This document shows, in pieces, positions 17,216 to 26,741 of a stretch of DNA of 53,106 nucleotides. The notes beneath the pieces were generated by a model. It saw only the letters and a program-made list of their open reading frames with translations, made no database searches and was not told where the DNA came from. Position 1 is the stretch's first letter; each line of letters opens with the position of its first letter. The position numbers and the translations under genes were made by a program. The DNA lies in the NCBI GenBank assembly GCA_937872095.1, contig CALMNW010000032.1, forward strand, positions 1 to 53,106, in the 5' to 3' direction. This DNA comes from an uncultured Verrucomicrobiota bacterium (lineage in GTDB: Bacteria > Verrucomicrobiota > Kiritimatiellia > CAIQIC01 > Lenti-01).

Positions 17216-18736
17216 CTAGCGCGCGCCGGGACGGGCGCGGCCGCCGCCCAGACGCAGGACGCGGCGGATGGCGGCGGGGATTTCGTCGCGCCGATGGGTG
17301 ACGTAGAGCGCGGTGGCGCCTTGGCGGATGCGGCGGTCCACTTCGACGACGAATCGCCGGCGATGGGCGCGGTCGAGCCCTTGGCAGGGCTCGTCGAGCA
17401 CCAGCAGGCGCGGGGATTTCACGAGCGCGCGGGCGAGCAGCAGCAAGCGCTGTTCGCCGGCGGAAAGCCGGCCGAAAACGCGCGCGGCCAACGAAGTAAG
17501 CCCCAGCCGGCGCAGCCAGCCGCGGGCAACTGCGATTTGCCGGGCGGTGGGTCGCGCGCAGAGGGTGGGGATGTCGCGGAAGCCCGTCAGCACGGTTTCG
17601 AGGCCGGTGAGATCGGGATCGAAGGTCGCCTGAAATTCGGGGGAGACGCGGCCGATCCGCCGCTGGACGTCCCAGATGCTTTCGCCGGTGCCGCGCCGGC
17701 GGCCGAAGAGGCGGACGTCGTTGGCGTAGACTTGGGGATTATCGCCCAGCACGAAGCTCAGCAAAGACGATTTGCCGGAGCCGTTGGGGCCGACGATGGC
17801 CCAGCTTTCCCCGGCGCGCACGGTCCAGTCGACGTGTTCGAGGACGCATGTCTCGTCCCAGCCGATCCGGACGTCGCGAAAGCGGACGAGTTCCGCGCCG
17901 GTCGCGCCGGTCCGGCGGGCGCTCCGGGCGCGGGACGGTGGTGCGGCGGCGCGGAGCAGGCGCGCGACGGCGGACGTCCGCCGCAGACGGGCCAGCGGGC
18001 CTTGGTCGGCGACGCGGAACCGGTCGATGCGCAGCGCGTGGGTCAGACCGCGGGGCCAATCGGCGGGATCCGCGCCGACGAGCACGAGCGCGACCGCGCG
18101 GCGGCGGATCAGGCTCTCGAGCAGATCGCGCAAATGCCGGCGAAAGGCGGCATCGAGACCGGCGAAGGGATCGTCGAGGACGAGGATTTTCGGCGCGCGC
18201 ATCAGCGCGCGGGCGAGGGCGATCTTGCGGCGTTCGCCGTTGGAGAGCGCCAGGAGCGGCTTGGCGAGCAGGGGTTCGATGGCCAGCGCGCGGACGATGC
18301 TTTGGGCGCGGCGTTTCCACCGGGCGACGTCCGCCGTCCGGCGCCGGACGATTTCGAAGGGATTGATTTCCTCGACGGATGCCCAGGTCAGGACGTCGGC
18401 GACCAGGGGGCTTTGTTCGCAATCGAGGCTGAACCAGCGGGCGGGCGGGCCATCGGCGGGGTCGAAGGACCAATGTTCGGCCGCGAGATAGGCGATGGCA
18501 TCCTCGGGGATGCGCCCGGGGGCGGGCGGAAAGCGGCAGTCGGCCGCGCCGGCGACGAGCGGAAGTTCGCCCCGCAGCGCGCGGCAGAAAACGGACTTGC
18601 CGGAGCCGGTCGGGCCGAGCACGAGCCAATGTTCGCCGCGACGGAGGGTCCAGTCCGTGCGCCGGAACACGAGCCGCTCGTCGAGACGGAACGTGGCGCG
18701 GCGGAGTTCCAGAATGGGCCGGCCGGGGGCGTTCAT
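17216..18736 (-). CDS. ModF-type tandem ABC ATPase
   Basis: This 506-residue protein has two ABC ATPase domains in one chain and no membrane part. Domain 1 has Walker A GPTGSGKS, signature LSNGERRKIALARAL and Walker B ILVLDDPFAGLD. Domain 2 has Walker A GPNGSGKSS, signature LSAGEQRLLLLARAL and Walker B LLVLDEPCQGLD, with the H-loop TALYVTHRRDE. This layout matches ModF/PhrA. The ATG at 18736 gives a normal N-terminus; the reading extends upstream without a ribosome site. A link to the molybdenum hydroxylase 13 kb away is possible but not shown. Confidence 0.85.
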   Translation of the reverse strand: MNAPGRPILELRRATFRLDERLVFRRTDWTLRRGEHWLVLGPTGSGKSVFCRALRGELPLVAGAADCRFPPAPGRIPEDAIAYLAAEHWSFDPADGPPARWFSLDCEQSPLVADVLTWASVEEINPFEIVRRRTADVARWKRRAQSIVRALAIEPLLAKPLLALSNGERRKIALARALMRAPKILVLDDPFAGLDAAFRRHLRDLLESLIRRRAVALVLVGADPADWPRGLTHALRIDRFRVADQGPLARLRRTSAVARLLRAAAPPSRARSARRTGATGAELVRFRDVRIGWDETCVLEHVDWTVRAGESWAIVGPNGSGKSSLLSFVLGDNPQVYANDVRLFGRRRGTGESIWDVQRRIGRVSPEFQATFDPDLTGLETVLTGFRDIPTLCARPTARQIAVARGWLRRLGLTSLAARVFGRLSAGEQRLLLLARALVKSPRLLVLDEPCQGLDRAHRRRFVVEVDRRIRQGATALYVTHRRDEIPAAIRRVLRLGGGRARPGAR

Positions 18737-18880
18737 GGGGGAACAGCGTACCCCGCGCCGCGGCAACGCGGCAAGCCTCGGGCGTCGGCGGGAAAGGGGC
18801 AAGCCGTACGCGCACTTTTTAGAAACGGCGATGGATTTGCGGCAATAATCAAGTATACTGGTTTAGTATCGAAATCAGGA

Positions 18881-19873
18881 ATGATGAAAACAGCGTTTCT
18901 TATTTGCGGCATCTGGGTTTTCGGAGGGCTGGCGACGCCGGTTCTGGCGGCGGAACTGCGGGGCGGACTGGCGCTGCAGTTCGACGACGGCTGGCACTCG
19001 TGGCGGACGGAGGTGGCGCCGCTGGTGAAAAAATACGGCGGCGTGGCGACGGGATTCGTCAACAACAAGTACGTCTTGGACGGCCGGATCACGATGGACG
19101 AGCTGCGGAGCCTGCAGGACGATTTCGGCTGGGAAATCGGCTCGCACACGGCGAACCACTACAACGCCCCGCGCTACGTGCAGACCAAGGGGCTGGACGC
19201 TTGGCTGGCGAACGAACTGGAGCCGTCGCTGGAATTCCTGCGGACGGGCGGGCTGCGGGTCGACGCCCTGGTCTTTCCGTTCAACGCGTCGACGCCGGAG
19301 ATCGAACGGGCCGCGCTGGAACGGGTGGGCAGTTTCCGGCGCGTGAATGCCCTGGCGCTGGCCGACGGCGTGCGGGCGGACGGATCGCTGCCGGGCACGT
19401 CGATCGACACCGCGCAATACGCGCCGATCGAGCTGATCGAAAAATGGATCGATCTGGCGCATCGGCGGGGCAGCGTGCTGTTTCTCTACGGCCACCGGAT
19501 TCTGCCGGACGACGCGTTCAGCGACGGCCGCGTAACGGCGATCGCGGGAAACGCGGTGACGCTGGACCGGCCGATCCAGCTGGATGAAGGAGAAGACTAC
19601 GTGCTGGTTCCCGACGTGGAGCGGCGGCAAAACGCAAACGACCTTCTCCACGTGCAAAGCGCGGAGGGCGCGACCGTCGTCCTGGACGAAGCGGCTCCCG
19701 GCGCGCTCGCCGTGGGGAATTTGGTCCGGATCGGGCCGGATTACGGCACGCGCCGCTCCGATTTCGAGGAAATGCTGCGCTATGCTTCCGAGCGCTTGAA
19801 CTTCTACACGATCGCCGACGTCCAGGCCGGCCGGAACCAGTTGCAAACCCCGGCGCGGGAGACGGCCCCGTGA
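18881..19873 (+). CDS. Secreted polysaccharide deacetylase (NodB/CE4) with intact motifs
   Basis: This 330-residue protein has a Sec signal (FLICGIWVFGGLATPVLA) and a NodB domain. The catalytic/metal Asp pair is in LALQFDDGWHSW and the metal His pair in SHTANHYNAP. Later family motifs include VFPFNAS and VLFLYGHRIL, the last carrying a His. A C-terminal beta-rich extension (about 200-310) is of unknown role. The start has two ATGs in a row with a short AGGA just upstream; a TATACT hexamer lies at 18854. The diguanylate cyclase gene starts inside its stop codon (GTGA), so the two are co-translated. It faces the exopolysaccharide operon and is the only deacetylase there with catalytic residues. 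Confidence 0.87.
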   Translation: MMKTAFLICGIWVFGGLATPVLAAELRGGLALQFDDGWHSWRTEVAPLVKKYGGVATGFVNNKYVLDGRITMDELRSLQDDFGWEIGSHTANHYNAPRYVQTKGLDAWLANELEPSLEFLRTGGLRVDALVFPFNASTPEIERAALERVGSFRRVNALALADGVRADGSLPGTSIDTAQYAPIELIEKWIDLAHRRGSVLFLYGHRILPDDAFSDGRVTAIAGNAVTLDRPIQLDEGEDYVLVPDVERRQNANDLLHVQSAEGATVVLDEAAPGALAVGNLVRIGPDYGTRRSDFEEMLRYASERLNFYTIADVQAGRNQLQTPARETAP

Positions 19874-20775
19874 AACTGACCGACGACTCCTTCAGGCGAA
19901 TCCTCGACAACCTCCACGACGGCCTGTACTTCGTCGATCGCCAGCGCGTCATCACCTACTGGAACAAGGCGGCGGAGCGGATTTCCGGATTCACGGCGGC
20001 GGAAGTCGTCGGCAAATCCTGCGCGGACAATATCCTCACCCACGTCGACGGGCACGGTTGCGCCCTGTGCACCGGCACCTGCCCGTTGGCGGAAACCATG
20101 TGCGACGGCAAGCTTCGCCAAGGCGAAATCTACCTGCACCACAAGGATGGGCACCGCGTGCCGGTTTCCGTCCGGGCCAGTCCCTTGACGGACGAAGCGG
20201 GAAGCGTCATCGGCGGAATCGAACTGTTCACGGACATCAGCCACCAGGCGGCCAACGAACTGCGGATCATCGAACTGGAACGCATGGCGTTGCTGGACAA
20301 CCTGACGCAACTGGCGAACCGGGCCTACGTCGAGCGGGAAATCATCAGCCGTTTCGAGGAAATCCGCCGTTTCGCGGACCAACCGTTCGGGTTCCTGTTC
20401 ATGGACATCGACCATTTCAAGACGGTGAACGACCGCTACGGCCACGACGTGGGGGACGTCGTCCTCAAGTTCATCGCGCGCACCTTGAACGCCAATGCCC
20501 GGCCCTACGACGTGTACGGGCGTTGGGGCGGCGAAGAATTCGCGGGGGTCATCCGGTGCATCGGCGAGAAAGATCTGGAGCGGATGGGCAACCGGCTGCG
20601 TTCCCTGATCGAAACGTCGTACGTCGTCCACGGCGACCGGCGGATTTCGGTCACGATGTCCATCGGCGCCACGCTCTTCCGGTCGGACGACACCACGGAA
20701 AACCTCGTGAAGCGCGCGGATGAACTGCTTTATCGCAGCAAGCGCGCAGGCCGGAACCGGCTGACGCTGGGGTAG
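19870..20775 (+). CDS. PAS-GGDEF diguanylate cyclase
   Basis: This 301-residue cytoplasmic protein makes cyclic di-GMP. An N-terminal PAS domain (residues 1-125) contains an unusual cluster GCALCTGTCPLAETMC with four cysteines, which could sense redox state or metal. The GGDEF domain has the active GGEEF motif and MDIDHFKTVNDRYGHDVGD. An RxxD inhibitory site (RPYD) lies five residues before GGEEF, so product feedback is expected. It starts with GTG overlapping the deacetylase stop. The PilZ-domain synthase is encoded about 6 kb away on the opposite strand and is the obvious c-di-GMP target, which is inference from context. Confidence 0.93.
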   Translation: MKLTDDSFRRILDNLHDGLYFVDRQRVITYWNKAAERISGFTAAEVVGKSCADNILTHVDGHGCALCTGTCPLAETMCDGKLRQGEIYLHHKDGHRVPVSVRASPLTDEAGSVIGGIELFTDISHQAANELRIIELERMALLDNLTQLANRAYVEREIISRFEEIRRFADQPFGFLFMDIDHFKTVNDRYGHDVGDVVLKFIARTLNANARPYDVYGRWGGEEFAGVIRCIGEKDLERMGNRLRSLIETSYVVHGDRRISVTMSIGATLFRSDDTTENLVKRADELLYRSKRAGRNRLTLG

Positions 20776-20778
20776 GGA

Positions 20779-20838
20779 AACGGCGCGAGCCGTTCGCGTT
20801 TCAAAGATGAGAATTCCCCGCGGCGCAAGGCCGCGGGG
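20779..20838. terminator. Bidirectional hairpins between convergent genes
   Basis: Two hairpins fill the gap between the cyclase and the TPR-barrel gene. At 20779-20794, AACGGC and GCCGTT enclose a GCGA tetraloop. At 20816-20838 a perfect 9-bp stem CCCCGCGGC/GCCGCGGGG encloses GCAAG. There is no clear U-run, so termination is inferred. The second hairpin shares its GCAAG loop and CGGC stem end with the REP-like hairpins at 45.5 and 48.2 kb. Confidence 0.6.
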
Positions 20839-20844
20839 ACGGCC

Positions 20845-23800
20845 TCAGAACCGGAAGAGCGCCGCGGCGGAGACGGTGGTGCGGTCGTAGGTGGCGCTTT
20901 CCTGGTAGACGCCTTCCAGGCGCAGGGTCAGGCGCCGGGCGATGGTCCAGTCGAGGCGGGCATTGCCGCCCCAGATGAACTGCCAATCGACGTTCGTCTC
21001 GCGCGAGTAGCCGGCCTGGCCGCTGAAGGAGTAGTTCAGCGAGCCCCACGCGCCGCGCCACGTGGCGTAGAGCTGGTGCTGCTCCAAGCCCTCGGGCGCC
21101 CAGTACTCGTCGGGATCGAAATCGCTGTCGCCGAACCGGAACAGGTAACCGGCGCCGAGATAAGGCCATTCCTTGAGGCGGTAGACGGCCCGGCCGAAGA
21201 CCAGCCAGGTCTGGTTGTCGTCGCTGCGGTCGATCTGCTGCGCATTGGCGAAGAGGTCGACCTTGTCGAACAGGCGCGAGTACGTGGCGAGTTGATAGGT
21301 GTCGGCGTGCACGCCGGCGCGCAGGGCTTCGACGGTTTCGATTTCGTCGCGCGAGAACCCGAGTTCGGCGTAGCCGCCGAGCCAGCGGTTGGGCAGGTGC
21401 AGGCGCAGGTTCCCGCCGACGAGGTCGGCGAGATCGCCGTCGAATTGCAGTTGCCAGAGCTGGCCGTCGAGCCAGATCTGCGGATAGAGGTGCCAGCGCG
21501 CTTCCGCGCCGATGCGGGTGCCGCGTTCGTCGCCGAGGCCGTCGGTTTTCCAGCGGTTGGCGTCGGCGAAACCGCCGAGGCGCAGGTAATCGCGGATGTA
21601 ACCGCCGGCCTGAGCGGAGTACTGCTCGTAGGAGCGGTTTTCGTTGTCTTCCCAGTACCGCCCGCCGACTTCGAGGGTCAGGCGCTTGCGGTCGCCGGCA
21701 TCGGTCAGCGCGCGCGCCACCTTGGGATCGTCCGGCGCGAGTTCCCGCGCCTGGCGCAGCTGGTCGAGGGCGATGGGCACGTCGCCTTGCTGGTGGGCGT
21801 TGGCGCCGTGGTTGAAAGCGACTTCCTTGGGGTCGGCGCCGGCGGCCAGGGCGCGGCCGAACCAGTAGTTGGCCTCTTCGTGCTGGCGGTTCCAGTACAG
21901 GAGCTTCGCCAGTTCGAGCTGGGCGCGGACGCCGGGGTTGTCCTGCCGGAGATGTTCGGCGAGGCGGTCGGCGGTCCAGGACGCGGGCACGACGCGCGCC
22001 GGAATCCGCAGCGGATCGTGGTCCGGGGCGAGGAAGCCGCTGTCGTCGTAGAAAATGGCTTGGTCGAAATCGGCTGCGACGACGTCCCGGTAGGTTTCGG
22101 CGTATTCGCGCGTGGTGTCGAGCGAGGCCTGGCCGTAGTCGCCGTACGGATAGACGAGAAGCTTTTCGGGAACCGGACCCAAGGCGTCCGCGTCCGCCGC
22201 GAATTCCGTCGCGAGGCGCTTGCGGAAGGCGGCGTCGGTTTCGGCGCGCTGTTTCTTGACGATCGGATGGGTGAACGGATTGCCGCGGCGGCCGTCGGCG
22301 GCGACGGGCTGGCGGCGGTCGTTTTCGGGACCGGAGGAAGCGATCAGCCAGCGGCCGGACTCCGCGAGGCGGCGCAAGTCGGCCGGCGCGGGCTTGCCGG
22401 GGATGGCGCGCGTCAGGATGCCGCGGTGGGCGGCGTAGACGGCGCGGCCACCGAGCTCCGCGAGCACGGCGTCCACGGCCTGCAGCACGGCGAGATCGGC
22501 GTCCTCGAGGACAACGACGGCGGCGGGCTGCGCGAGCGGCCAGGCGAGCTGTTCGGGCGTGGCCAGGCGGTAGCCGTCGGCGGCGAGCCGGCGCAGATGG
22601 GCGTCCATCTGGGCGACGGTGTTGCGGCCGGGATAGGGGCAATCGACCACGTAGCGGTAGACCAGCACGGGCACCAGGTCTTGCGGCTCGTCGCGCCGGA
22701 CCGTATGCCGCAGGAGCTGGAGGGATTTGCGCACGTGCTCGGCCTCGGATAGGGCGATCGCGTGGCGGAGCTGGCTTTCCACGTCCCACGGGCGGGCGGC
22801 GACGATGGTTTCCGAGTACGCCAAGGCCTGGTCGAAATCGTGCGCGGCGGAGGCGGCGTTCTTGAGGCCGACGAGCGCGGAAAAGAAGTCCGGATTCCGC
22901 TTCAGGATGTCTTCCTGGAAAGCGACGGCATCCTCGGTCTGGCCGAGTTCCTGCAGTTGCCGGGCGACGAGGAGCGTGCCCTGCACGTGGCCGGGATCGG
23001 CGGCAAGCAGCTTGCGGGCGGCGGCCACGCTGTCGTCGGCGACTTGTCCGGCGGCCTCGGCGTTTTCGGCGTAGGCGCGGAAGAGGCCGGGGGAGGGCGC
23101 GACGGCGAGGCCGGCCTTGGCGACTTCGGCCGCCTGGTCGGGATGGCCGAGGGCCACGTGGATTTCCACGAGCGCTTCGTAGGCCTGCGGCGAGGGTTCG
23201 GAGTCGATCAGTTCTTCGAGCACCGCGATGGCGTCGTCGGGCCGGCAGGCCAGATAGTGGGCCGCGGCTTCCTCGATGGCGTAGTACGAGACGCCGGGGG
23301 TGGCCAGCCGGAGCAGTTGCCACCAGTCCGCGGCGCGGTCCGGTTCGCCCAAGGCCGTCCACATTTCCGCGGCGGCGGGACGCAGGGCGTCCTGGCCGGC
23401 GGCGATCTGGTCTTCCATCCATTCGGCGGCCGCGCGGGCGTCCTCGAGGCGGCCGGCCTTCAGGTAGCTGTCGAAGAGCAGCTTCCGCAGGCGCGGTTGA
23501 TTGGGATCGGCGGCGAGACTCTTTTCGAAACCGGCGATGGCGGCGGCGGTGCGGTCCTTGCGGTGGGCGCTCCAGCCTTCCGCGCCGGCGCGGACGGCGA
23601 CGGACGTGGCTTTGTCCTGGAGATACGCCAGAAGTTTTTCCGCGGGTCCGGAACCGTTGAGCTTTTGTTCCAGCTCGACGGCGTCGATCCAGACCGTGCG
23701 GTCGGGATCGCGCTCGAGCAGGCGGCGGTACAGATTGACGGCGGCCGCGTCCTGGCGGCGGTAGCGCATGCGGCCGGCGGTTTTTTCGATCAGGTCGAGC

Positions 23801-24837
23801 AGGAGCGGATCTTTGCGGTAGGGTTTGCCCAGTTTATCCAGAAGCGTCGTCGCGGCATCGGGCGTATCGAGATTTTCCGCCACTTCGAGGAGGGTTTTCA
23901 GGACGGTTTGGACCTGTTCGGGATCGGTTTTCGCCGTGAGCGATTCCAGGAAGGGGGCGAGATAGACGGGCACCTGCTTGGCGCCGCCGCTGCGGCTGGC
24001 GGCCTGCGCGAGGTACAGACCGGTCAACGGGGACGGGTCTTTCTCCCAGGCTTTCAGGAGCAGCGGCTTGGCGGCCTGTAGGCGGCCTTTGGCGACCAAC
24101 GGCAGGGCGAAGTCGAGCGGAGAGGCGTCGGGCTCCCATTGCGCGAGGGCGGCGAGGGCCTGGTCGGTTTGGTCGGCTTCGATCAATTGGGCCACGAGCT
24201 GGATGGCGAGTTCGCGCCGGGTTTTCAGGCCGTTGCGGATCGCGGAGTCGAAGGCGGAGATGGCTTCGTCGCGGCGGTTGAAGGACCACAACAGCCAGCC
24301 GAGGTCGCGCCAGGCGTTGGCGTTCTTCGGATCCAGTTCGACGGTCTTCTGGAACGTCGCGAGCGCCGCTTCGGTTTGGCCGGCGGCTTGGTACCACGCG
24401 GCGAGATCGCGCCAGGCGGTCGGGTTGTCCGGCTCGAGCCGGCACGCGGCGTCCAGGGATTCGATGGCGGCGTTGGTCTGGCCGGTTTGCCACTGCGCCG
24501 TGCTCAGGTCGCGCAGGAGGGACGCGTTTTGGGGATCGAGCGAACGCGCGACTTCGAGAGACTTCGCGGCGACGGCGTAGTCGCGCTGCCGGAGCTGGAC
24601 CGCGCCGAGCTGGCGCCAGCCGGCGGCATAGCCGGGGTCTTGGACGGTGGCCTGGCGGGCGAGGTCCAAGGCGGCAGCCAGGTCGCCGCGCTGGGCGGCG
24701 TCCTGCGAACGGTTGACCCAATCCAGCACGGAGACCGGCTCCGATTGGGCGGCGCCGGCCCCGGCGGCGGCGAGCAGGCCGACGAGGGCGATCGCGAGCT
24801 TCCAGTTCGTAGGCGAGGTTTTCATGTTCGTTTTCAT
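20845..24837 (-). CDS. TPR / degenerate NodB / outer-membrane beta-barrel exopolysaccharide export protein
   Basis: This 1330-residue protein resembles PgaA and BcsC in layout. A signal peptide is followed by TPR repeats over about residues 35-690 (such as AWRDLGWLLWSFNRRDEAIS). A NodB-like domain at about 717-960 and two more TPRs (970-1055) come next, then a beta-barrel of about 275 residues ending in Phe. In the NodB part the Asp motif reads VVVLEDADLAVLQ instead of TFDDG, and no HxxxH is seen (LIASSGPENDR), while LLVYPYGDYG is kept. It is therefore likely to bind, not cut, polymer. The start at 24837 lies 2 bases past the upstream stop; 24825 is an alternative. PgaA has no such internal domain in E. 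coli. Confidence 0.85.
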   Translation of the reverse strand: MKTNMKTSPTNWKLAIALVGLLAAAGAGAAQSEPVSVLDWVNRSQDAAQRGDLAAALDLARQATVQDPGYAAGWRQLGAVQLRQRDYAVAAKSLEVARSLDPQNASLLRDLSTAQWQTGQTNAAIESLDAACRLEPDNPTAWRDLAAWYQAAGQTEAALATFQKTVELDPKNANAWRDLGWLLWSFNRRDEAISAFDSAIRNGLKTRRELAIQLVAQLIEADQTDQALAALAQWEPDASPLDFALPLVAKGRLQAAKPLLLKAWEKDPSPLTGLYLAQAASRSGGAKQVPVYLAPFLESLTAKTDPEQVQTVLKTLLEVAENLDTPDAATTLLDKLGKPYRKDPLLLDLIEKTAGRMRYRRQDAAAVNLYRRLLERDPDRTVWIDAVELEQKLNGSGPAEKLLAYLQDKATSVAVRAGAEGWSAHRKDRTAAAIAGFEKSLAADPNQPRLRKLLFDSYLKAGRLEDARAAAEWMEDQIAAGQDALRPAAAEMWTALGEPDRAADWWQLLRLATPGVSYYAIEEAAAHYLACRPDDAIAVLEELIDSEPSPQAYEALVEIHVALGHPDQAAEVAKAGLAVAPSPGLFRAYAENAEAAGQVADDSVAAARKLLAADPGHVQGTLLVARQLQELGQTEDAVAFQEDILKRNPDFFSALVGLKNAASAAHDFDQALAYSETIVAARPWDVESQLRHAIALSEAEHVRKSLQLLRHTVRRDEPQDLVPVLVYRYVVDCPYPGRNTVAQMDAHLRRLAADGYRLATPEQLAWPLAQPAAVVVLEDADLAVLQAVDAVLAELGGRAVYAAHRGILTRAIPGKPAPADLRRLAESGRWLIASSGPENDRRQPVAADGRRGNPFTHPIVKKQRAETDAAFRKRLATEFAADADALGPVPEKLLVYPYGDYGQASLDTTREYAETYRDVVAADFDQAIFYDDSGFLAPDHDPLRIPARVVPASWTADRLAEHLRQDNPGVRAQLELAKLLYWNRQHEEANYWFGRALAAGADPKEVAFNHGANAHQQGDVPIALDQLRQARELAPDDPKVARALTDAGDRKRLTLEVGGRYWEDNENRSYEQYSAQAGGYIRDYLRLGGFADANRWKTDGLGDERGTRIGAEARWHLYPQIWLDGQLWQLQFDGDLADLVGGNLRLHLPNRWLGGYAELGFSRDEIETVEALRAGVHADTYQLATYSRLFDKVDLFANAQQIDRSDDNQTWLVFGRAVYRLKEWPYLGAGYLFRFGDSDFDPDEYWAPEGLEQHQLYATWRGAWGSLNYSFSGQAGYSRETNVDWQFIWGGNARLDWTIARRLTLRLEGVYQESATYDRTTVSAAALFRF

Positions 24838-24839
24838 AT

Positions 24840-26741
24840 TTATTTTCCGAAATGGACGGCCGGGACGATGCCCCATGGCGCGCATTGGGCGGGATCGAGG
24901 AAGCTCAAGACGCGGTTGGCGGGGTGCACGGCCAGCAACCGATCCAGCGCGGCCGCGACGTCTTCGGGAGAACCGTCCAGCAGGATCCAGTCGTCGGCGC
25001 CGAGCCCGGCGGGATCGAAGGCGCCGGCGAGCAGTTCTTCGGCGGGCACGCGGACGATCGCGGCGAGATCGAGGTCGCGCAGGCGCCGGAGGGTTTCCGG
25101 CGCGGGCGTCGGCACGGCGGCGCGGGAGATCAAGCCGCGGGCGATGGGCTGGCGGAGCCAGGTTTCCAGGCCTTCCCAGGCGGTTTCGTCGGCGAGCCAG
25201 GGCACGATTTCGGTGCCTTGGGCGGCGGCGGCGAGCCAGGCAGGCGGCGGCGGGGAGGAGGCGTTGTCCGGCGCGGCGAGCGGGGCGATCACCGCCAGCG
25301 CGCGGGCGTGTTCTTCGGCCGGGAAGGATTCCAGCGAGTCGGCCACGGCGTAGACCGCGTCGACCGGCGCGGCGCGGAACGAATCGATCCGGAAGCTGCC
25401 GCCCTCGGCGCCCAGGCCGACGCGGCCGGGCCGGCGGCGTTCGGCGAGCGGCAGGGGGCCGGCGACCGGTTCGTCGCCGCGCCACAGCCAGGCGCGCGGG
25501 CCTTTGACGCGCAGCCGCACGGCGACGGCTTCGTCCGGCGCGATCGGATCGGGCTGCCGGAAGAGCGTCCGCAGGCGCCCGTTCAGGTTTTCCTGCACGC
25601 GCACGCCGTCGGCGGCGAGCGTGACGCGCAGGAACGATTGCGGCGAGGCATGCCGCACGTAGAGGGAGGCGACGGCGTCCGCGCCGAGGCGGAGGGTGGT
25701 TTCCACGTCGACGTCCGACCAGTTGTCGCTGCCGCGGGCCCAGGCGGCCGCGCCGGCTTCGACGTCCACGCCGGTTTCGGCATAGCGCACGTCGCCGTCG
25801 AGTTGCCAGGCGCCGACTTCGCGGAGGTCGCCGGCCGCGCCGGCGCGGGGGGCGTATTGTCCGAGCAGCCAAACCAGTTCTTCGCCGGAGAGATTGCCCG
25901 GCACGCGCCAGCGATTCAGCTCGTAGGGATCGGCGCCGGCGCCGTTGAACGGATGGAGGGCATGGACGAAAGCCATTTGGAAATTCTTTTCGACCTCGTC
26001 GCGGTTGAGGACGCGGGCGTCGGGGTCGGCTTCGGGCCCTTGGCCGGCGTCGGCGAAGGGATAGACGTAGGCGAGCGGGGCGTCGCCGGCGAACGGCGCG
26101 AGGATTTCGCGGCAGCGCGCGTAGTCGGCGGCGACGCGCAGGCGGAAGTCCGCGTCGCTTTCCGCGCCGGTTTTCGTCCAGGCGCGGCGGGTGAGGAAAT
26201 GGCCGGGCGCGCCGTCGGGCGCGGCGGGGATTTCATCGATGGCCGCGTGGCCCATGCCGGCGAACGACCAGGTGCCCATTTTCGCGATGCGCTTGAGGTC
26301 GCCGCGGCGCAGGAAGAAGTTGCCGCGGGCTTTCAGGAGGCGGGTGGGGAGGGCCAGCGTGCCGGCGAAGCCCGTTTCCCGAAACGCCTTGGCGGTATAG
26401 ATGACGCTGTCCTTGCGGCCGCCTTCGAACAAGAGCAGCAGCGCTTTCGGGGGCAACGGATGCCGGCCTTCCAGAAAGGCGAGGGCGTCGGCCGGCGTGA
26501 TGGTGCGGTAGCCCGCGGCGTGGAGCGCGGCGAGTTGCTCCGCCACGCGGTCCGGCGTGGGATAGACCTCGGGCGAACCTTCGCCGATGCCGGCGTAGGA
26601 CAGGGCCATGAAGCCCTGCCAGCCGCGCCAGGTTTCCGGCCGGCGTTCGGGCTGCGGACGCCCCTTGATGAACGGATAGACCGCCACGCCCGCGAGGGCC
26701 AGCACGACGAGCCATTGGAGGAGGATCGACAGTTTTTTCAT
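24840..26741 (-). CDS. Membrane-anchored NodB-fold protein with lost catalytic motifs
   Basis: This 633-residue protein takes the place of PgaB in the operon. It has an N-terminal anchor (LLQWLVVLALAGVAVYPFI), a NodB-like domain (about 45-290), a LamG-like beta-sandwich (about 300-455) and an alpha/beta C-terminal region (460-633). In the NodB domain the Asp motif is LLLLFEGGRKDS instead of TFDDG, and the His motif reads SFAGMGHAAIDE without HxxxH. AYVYPFADAGQG is retained. It is thus probably not a deacetylase; polymer binding or guiding is inferred. The start overlaps the synthase stop (ATGA), which fixes it. The C-terminal region could be a decayed TIM barrel like that of PgaB. Confidence 0.8.
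   Translation of the reverse strand: MKKLSILLQWLVVLALAGVAVYPFIKGRPQPERRPETWRGWQGFMALSYAGIGEGSPEVYPTPDRVAEQLAALHAAGYRTITPADALAFLEGRHPLPPKALLLLFEGGRKDSVIYTAKAFRETGFAGTLALPTRLLKARGNFFLRRGDLKRIAKMGTWSFAGMGHAAIDEIPAAPDGAPGHFLTRRAWTKTGAESDADFRLRVAADYARCREILAPFAGDAPLAYVYPFADAGQGPEADPDARVLNRDEVEKNFQMAFVHALHPFNGAGADPYELNRWRVPGNLSGEELVWLLGQYAPRAGAAGDLREVGAWQLDGDVRYAETGVDVEAGAAAWARGSDNWSDVDVETTLRLGADAVASLYVRHASPQSFLRVTLAADGVRVQENLNGRLRTLFRQPDPIAPDEAVAVRLRVKGPRAWLWRGDEPVAGPLPLAERRRPGRVGLGAEGGSFRIDSFRAAPVDAVYAVADSLESFPAEEHARALAVIAPLAAPDNASSPPPPAWLAAAAQGTEIVPWLADETAWEGLETWLRQPIARGLISRAAVPTPAPETLRRLRDLDLAAIVRVPAEELLAGAFDPAGLGADDWILLDGSPEDVAAALDRLLAVHPANRVLSFLDPAQCAPWGIVPAVHFGK

Noticed and set aside
17216..18736. 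A complete molybdate ABC transporter
   Set aside because: Only a fused double ATPase is present; no ModA or ModB genes flank it.
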